Below are positions 4,578 to 8,522 of a DNA stretch of 8,522 bases, piece after piece. The notes under the pieces are model-generated. The model was not told the DNA's origin. It was given only the letters and a program-made list of their open reading frames with translations, and did no database searches. Position 1 is the first letter of the stretch. Every line of letters starts with the position of its first letter. Origin of the DNA: Pirellulales bacterium (GTDB lineage Bacteria; Planctomycetota; Planctomycetia; Pirellulales; Thermoguttaceae); assembly GCA_030642635.1 (NCBI GenBank), contig DAOWNK010000131.1, positions 1 to 8,522 of the forward strand, in the 5' to 3' direction. Both the position numbers and the translations under genes were made by a program.

Positions 4578-7500
4578 CTATCCCTTCCCTCGCAATTGCC
4601 CCTTGACCCAATCGAGCCACTGGTCCGACGGCAGGCCGTATGGGCGGAATTTCTCCATCCGGCCCTGACCCTCGTCGTACAGCAGCGCACGATGTATACC
4701 CAATCGGTCGGCCACCGGTGTATCGATCAGGTTGCTCGAATCGGCGGCGCTAACGTGAAAGAGCACGCGCATTTCCATCTCGCGCAATCCTTGCCGATCC
4801 AGCGCACGGTTGACGTTGTTGTAGGTGTCGCACCACATCAGTGTGTGAATTCCAAACGCCGGGCCTTCGCGCAGGATTTCGAGCAGTTGCGATGATGGGC
4901 TGGGCGGTTTGTCCTCGTCCAGCCGCGAGAAGCTGAACTCATCGTCCGCCTTGCGCAGGTCGCGGAACCGTCCGAGGTTGTAGACGATCAGGTAGATCGG
5001 CGGTCCGTCCTCCAGGCCGGTTTCCTGCCGGCGAGTCGCCTCGACGGCGATTTCTGCTATCGCACCGGCCGCATCGCGCGGGCCGACTATTTTCACTTCG
5101 TGCGGCGCCACCGGCGTTATACGATGCCAAAAACCGGCCTCCGGCGCGTCCGGGCGCGTGCCGTCCAGCACATAGAACCGTGGACCAGGCTCCTTACTGC
5201 TCGGATCGGCGGGTGTGTGCTGTGCCGCCAGGCAGACAAGGCACGTCGCCAGCACACCCAGCGCCTCTTCCTCTTGATGTCCGACCATTAACAAGTTGCT
5301 GCCGCTTTGCCGGACAAACACGGCGGCCGTGGGGGCCTTGATTGCAACCGCCGAGCCGAGCCACGCCTGCGCGGCGTGAGATGCTTTCGGCCACCCCGGT
5401 GCGGCAATCAACTCGTGCAACAACGGGTTTTGGCCCGGATCGGACGCGACGTTGCCCTCGAAGACGATCGGCGGCAACGCGGCAACGCGCCGACTGTCGG
5501 CCAGTTGGCGGATTTGTTGCAAGTAGCCGTCGCGCTGGTGGTCCGGCAGCCAAACCACCTGGAACGGATGATTGCCCTCGTACAGGCCGTTCGTGTCGTT
5601 GTAGATCGCCTCGCCGGGACGCCCAAGCAGCCGTGCGGCGGTGTTGTCTTCGCTTAGTATCAGGTGTGCGTCGGCCTCGCTACACTGCAAGGCGATCCGC
5701 ACGGCCATCTGCCCGATGGTGCTGCGGGCGAGCGAGTACGCACCGGCAAGCGTCTGCGAGCCGAGCAGCACGTGGATTCCAAACGCACGCCCCTGACGCA
5801 CCAGCCGGTCCAACAGCAGCGCCGCGTCCTGGGCGATCCGGTCGTCCTCGACGAACAACTCCTGGAACTCGTCGATAATAAGCAGCACTCGCGGCATTTT
5901 TACGTCCGGCTCGGCCGCACGAAAACCCTTCAGGTCCTGCACGCCCTGCTTGCGGAACAGATCGCCGCGGTGTCTCAGTTCCTCGTCGATCCGCTCCAGC
6001 ACGCTTAGGCCGAACTCCCGTTCGCTCTCGATGGCGATTACCCGCGCGTGCGGCAATTTGCTCTCGGCGTATGCCTTGAACTCGACGCCCTTTTTGAAAT
6101 CGACCAGGTATAACTCGACCTGGTCGGGGCTGTAGTGCAATGCGACGTTGGTAATCAGCGCGTGCAACAGGGTGGACTTGCCCGAGCCTGTCTTGCCGGA
6201 GATCAGCACGTGCTGCGAGGTGCCACGTCCGAGGTTCAGGTGCTGTAGTTTCATTGCACCGGCACGGCCCAGCGGCACGTCGATCCCTTCACTGCTGTTG
6301 CAACTCCACCACTGCTCCCGGTCGGGCGCGGCGCACTCGAACGGCACCTCGACACGCTCGGCGTCCTTTACTTCGCTTCCGACTGCGCGGACGATCTCGG
6401 TGAACCGTTCGGCGCTGGGCGGACGGTCGAACGAAAGCGCCAACTCGCCGAAATCGGCATTGTCGCAAACGAATCGCCCTTCGCTCCAGCGCAACTCCAT
6501 CGCGTCGGGCAGCAGACCGGCAAGGTCGAAGTGTCGCGGCATCTTCCGTTTCGCATCGACGCCAAGCAGCGTGAACACACCGCATCTGCCGCCGCTGGCT
6601 GCTATGCTCTTGAGCCGTTGTGCGGCCGCTTCGGTAAAATTGGCCGGAAAGTTCGCTATCACGAGCACCCGATACGGCTCGGCCAGCTCGCCGGCAAACT
6701 CGTTGTAATCGCGGATCGAATCGAACTCGTTGCGCAGGTACACCTGGATGACGTTTTCCATGTGCTCTGTAAGGTCGGCCAGTTGCCGCTCGATGTGCGC
6801 GGCGTCGGTCCAGATGCGGCTGGCCACAAGCTGCTCGTCGTAGTCGGCCAGGTGCATAAAGGCCGAGAAATTCTCGCCCAGCCCGATCGGGTCGATAATC
6901 GTGAACCGGACCTTGCCCGGCGGCATTGCGGTGAGCATCCGCAGCATTACCGACTGGAGCAGTTCGACCGCGGCGGTACGACCTTCGCCGGCGGCCTTCA
7001 AGAGCAAAAGCGAACGCTCTGGAAACGGCAACAACGCAGGCATCGAAAATTCGACCCGTGCGGGCGTCAACCGGTCGTCGCGCGGCAGGCCGTCCTTAAG
7101 TCGGCCCAGTTGCACACCGAAGGTTCCAAAACGCACCACCGGCGGAACCTCAGCCGCCGAGACCCAGCTGTCCCAGTCCGCCGTGCTCCAGTCGGGAAAC
7201 AAGCGGTCGCACGTGGAGTTCATCCCGTCCAGCGACGCCCCGAACCGCTCGATGCCCGAGAGCCATCGCTCGGACAACGCGGACCATTCGCGTTGCCGGC
7301 GTCGGTCGTTTTCGAGCATGGTACGGGCGTGCTGCTCGTGCAGCCGGTCCGATTCGTTTTTGTAATCGCGGTCGATTTTGCCGAGCCGCCCGGCATAATC
7401 CTCGTCTGTGTTCTTAAGCTTGTGTTCGCGGCTGTCGTCGATCTCCTTCAACCGTGCCGGGTATTTTTCGTCGGTTTCTCGCAGTTCGTCTTGCTTTCGG

Positions 7501-8498
7501 AGATGGATTTCGGTCATGGTGTCGGAGAATCGCAGGTTGGCCTTTTTCAATTCGACCACACTGTTCCCAACGATTGTCACGTTCTGTCGCCGGCAGATCG
7601 TCTCGGCGGTTTTAAGCGCCGCCGGCCTGGCAAGATCGGCTTCGGCCAACGTGCGTAGAAGATCGAGATAAACCTGTGTTGACTGCCGCCGGGCAACGTG
7701 AAACAGCCAACCGCCCACGGTAAACGTCAGGACAATCGCGCCAAGAACGCTTGCGGGAACCCAGTACCAACCACTCCAGCCAAGCATAAACCCGGCGGGA
7801 ACCATCGATATCAACAAGAAGAACACAAAAAACCCCAGCGGCTGAACGCCCTCGAACATTCGTGGAACGCCCTGGCGTGATAACTCGCCAAGCAGGCTCT
7901 TCGCTCGGGAGACTGACTCGGCGACGAATCGGATCGGATTGCCGTCGGCCGGCAGGTCGGCCGGTTCGGGTTTAGGATAGTCGCGCCACTGCCACCGCCG
8001 CATTAGTATCTCGACGGCTTCTCGGTGGATTGCCGCAAGCTCTTCACGTTGTGCGTCCAGCCGTTCCCCAATCTCTTTCAGTTCCAACTCCGAGCCGCTC
8101 TGTGCAGCTTCCGAGAGCGTCGAGGCCTCCCACTGGGCCTCTTGCAGTTGTTGTTTTGTGGTGCTCTCGTCTGCCTCGAACCTGGCGATCACCCTGGCGC
8201 GGACCTCATCGTACTCCTTTTGCAGGGCGTCACGGTCCGATTCGAACCGCTCGGCGGCCGCCCGGCACACCGAAGCGTACTCAGCCTTGGTCGCCGCTTT
8301 TTCACTTTCGTAGCGATCGGTGATTTGTTTCAGTACGTCTTGATACTGTTTTTCAGCCGCTTCGTTCCTGGTTTGGAAACTTGCCGGTATTTCGACTTCG
8401 GCCGGCGCCCGATCCGCCGCCAGCCGGCACAGATTGCCCAGCAACTCTTCGGGCCGGCCGGTTGAAAGGTGTTCGGTTATCTCGGGCGGTTGTTTCAT
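4578..8498 (-). CDS. Membrane-anchored triple FtsK/SpoIIIE-type ATPase, EccC-like architecture
   Basis: The protein has 1306 residues. A charged coiled-coil region (about 42-170) precedes two membrane helices (about 221-240 and 246-267), then a second coiled coil (about 313-410). Three ATPase-like modules follow. Module 1 (about 480-690) is degenerate: KAAGEGRT (501-508) replaces the P-loop, and VLVIANFP (611-618) lacks acidic Walker B residues. Module 2 (about 735-1000) is intact: Walker A GKTGSGKS (768-775), LYLVDFKKGVEF (796-807), Walker B VLLIIDEF (871-878), GSQT (913-916), and RIALQCSEAD (934-943). Module 3 (about 1030-1300) is degenerate: GHQEEEAL (1073-1080) and IYLIVYNLG (1168-1176). 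The DNA-binding gamma domain of chromosomal FtsK is absent. The known parallel is EccC/EssC of type VII secretion, which have two helices and serial FtsK modules. A role in moving protein or DNA across the inner membrane is inference. The ATG at 8498 is preceded by no Shine-Dalgarno, and the frame is open to the window edge, so an upstream start is possible. Confidence 0.9.
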   Translation of the reverse strand: MKQPPEITEHLSTGRPEELLGNLCRLAADRAPAEVEIPASFQTRNEAAEKQYQDVLKQITDRYESEKAATKAEYASVCRAAAERFESDRDALQKEYDEVRARVIARFEADESTTKQQLQEAQWEASTLSEAAQSGSELELKEIGERLDAQREELAAIHREAVEILMRRWQWRDYPKPEPADLPADGNPIRFVAESVSRAKSLLGELSRQGVPRMFEGVQPLGFFVFFLLISMVPAGFMLGWSGWYWVPASVLGAIVLTFTVGGWLFHVARRQSTQVYLDLLRTLAEADLARPAALKTAETICRRQNVTIVGNSVVELKKANLRFSDTMTEIHLRKQDELRETDEKYPARLKEIDDSREHKLKNTDEDYAGRLGKIDRDYKNESDRLHEQHARTMLENDRRRQREWSALSERWLSGIERFGASLDGMNSTCDRLFPDWSTADWDSWVSAAEVPPVVRFGTFGVQLGRLKDGLPRDDRLTPARVEFSMPALLPFPERSLLLLKAAGEGRTAAVELLQSVMLRMLTAMPPGKVRFTIIDPIGLGENFSAFMHLADYDEQLVASRIWTDAAHIERQLADLTEHMENVIQVYLRNEFDSIRDYNEFAGELAEPYRVLVIANFPANFTEAAAQRLKSIAASGGRCGVFTLLGVDAKRKMPRHFDLAGLLPDAMELRWSEGRFVCDNADFGELALSFDRPPSAERFTEIVRAVGSEVKDAERVEVPFECAAPDREQWWSCNSSEGIDVPLGRAGAMKLQHLNLGRGTSQHVLISGKTGSGKSTLLHALITNVALHYSPDQVELYLVDFKKGVEFKAYAESKLPHARVIAIESEREFGLSVLERIDEELRHRGDLFRKQGVQDLKGFRAAEPDVKMPRVLLIIDEFQELFVEDDRIAQDAALLLDRLVRQGRAFGIHVLLGSQTLAGAYSLARSTIGQMAVRIALQCSEADAHLILSEDNTAARLLGRPGEAIYNDTNGLYEGNHPFQVVWLPDHQRDGYLQQIRQLADSRRVAALPPIVFEGNVASDPGQNPLLHELIAAPGWPKASHAAQAWLGSAVAIKAPTAAVFVRQSGSNLLMVGHQEEEALGVLATCLVCLAAQHTPADPSSKEPGPRFYVLDGTRPDAPEAGFWHRITPVAPHEVKIVGPRDAAGAIAEIAVEATRRQETGLEDGPPIYLIVYNLGRFRDLRKADDEFSFSRLDEDKPPSPSSQLLEILREGPAFGIHTLMWCDTYNNVNRALDRQGLREMEMRVLFHVSAADSSNLIDTPVADRLGIHRALLYDEGQGRMEKFRPYGLPSDQWLDWVKGQLRGKG

Positions 8499-8522
8499 AC
8501 TGGCATTTGTGAAAACGTGAAA
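8495..8522 (-). CDS. Possible 3' end of an upstream gene overlapping the ATPase start (ATGA)
   Basis: On the minus strand the ATPase ATG is part of ATGA. The TGA ends a frame that is open to the window edge and would give the residues FTFSQMPV. A 4-nt stop/start overlap is typical of translationally coupled genes, which would put the ATPase second or later in an operon. Only nine codons are visible, so chance is a real alternative. Confidence 0.25.

Noticed and set aside
4540..4582. Second terminator: the GATAGC/GCTATC stem with the T6 run on the minus strand just after the ATPase stop
   Set aside because: The stem is only 6-7 bp, AT-rich, includes the stop codon, and is about 10 nt away from the T-run. 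The GC hairpin at 4435-4457 is much stronger.
6531..7658. 375-codon open frame on the plus strand, antisense to the large ATPase
   Set aside because: The minus-strand frame has clear FtsK-family motifs, coiled coils and membrane helices. The antisense product has no recognisable domain and reflects the GC-rich codon pattern of the real gene.
4578..8498. Chromosomal DNA translocase FtsK
   Set aside because: Two rather than four N-terminal helices, no gamma DNA-reading domain, three ATPase-like modules and long coiled coils do not fit FtsK or SpoIIIE proper.
1..8522. CRISPR array, tRNA, rRNA or transposase
   Set aside because: No direct repeats with regular spacers, no cloverleaf or rRNA-like stretch, and no transposase-like protein were seen on either strand.

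Overview
The window is about 60% G+C and looks like a chromosomal piece from a Planctomycetota-type bacterium (inference). The signs are start codons without Shine-Dalgarno sequences, many small repeat elements packed into gene junctions, and a large coiled-coil FtsK/SpoIIIE-type ATPase of a kind I recall from Planctomycetota, Chloroflexota and Actinomycetota. No marker gene is present, so the assignment is tentative.

Left half (1-4394, + strand): a four-gene peptide/nickel-class ABC importer operon in the order permease B, permease C, ATPase D, ATPase F. Together the products would form one inner-membrane importer with two permeases and two nucleotide-binding subunits. The solute-binding protein is not in the window and probably lies to the left. 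Both permeases have extra segments reminiscent of the YejB/YejE branch, but the two ATPases are separate genes rather than one YejF-like fusion.

Every junction of this operon carries a different small repeat: heptamer tandem arrays at 1-21, 2303-2330 and 4355-4389, a perfect 23-bp inverted repeat at 1039-1104, a 12-bp hairpin inside the first codons of permease C at 1170-1196, and a 21-nt inverted repeat at 3311-3380 that spans the D/F junction. Several are translated and form the N- or C-terminal tails of the transporter proteins. Three of the four genes begin in a similar context, ACTAA-(AA or CCA)-C-ATG.

Middle (4395-4577): a convergent intergenic region with an 18-bp perfect inverted repeat enclosing a 10-bp GC-rich hairpin. 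The hairpin ends in a U-run on the minus strand, so it is a likely terminator for the minus-strand gene. A fourth heptamer array follows.

Right half (4578-8498, - strand): one 1306-residue protein with coiled coil, two membrane helices, a second coiled coil, and three consecutive FtsK/SpoIIIE-like ATPase modules. Only the middle module keeps Walker A and B. The layout parallels the EccC/EssC motor ATPases of type VII secretion, although the N-terminus and the choice of active module differ. Its ATG overlaps a TGA in an ATGA arrangement, which hints at a coupled upstream gene cut off by the window edge. This protein is the best candidate for part of an undescribed system.
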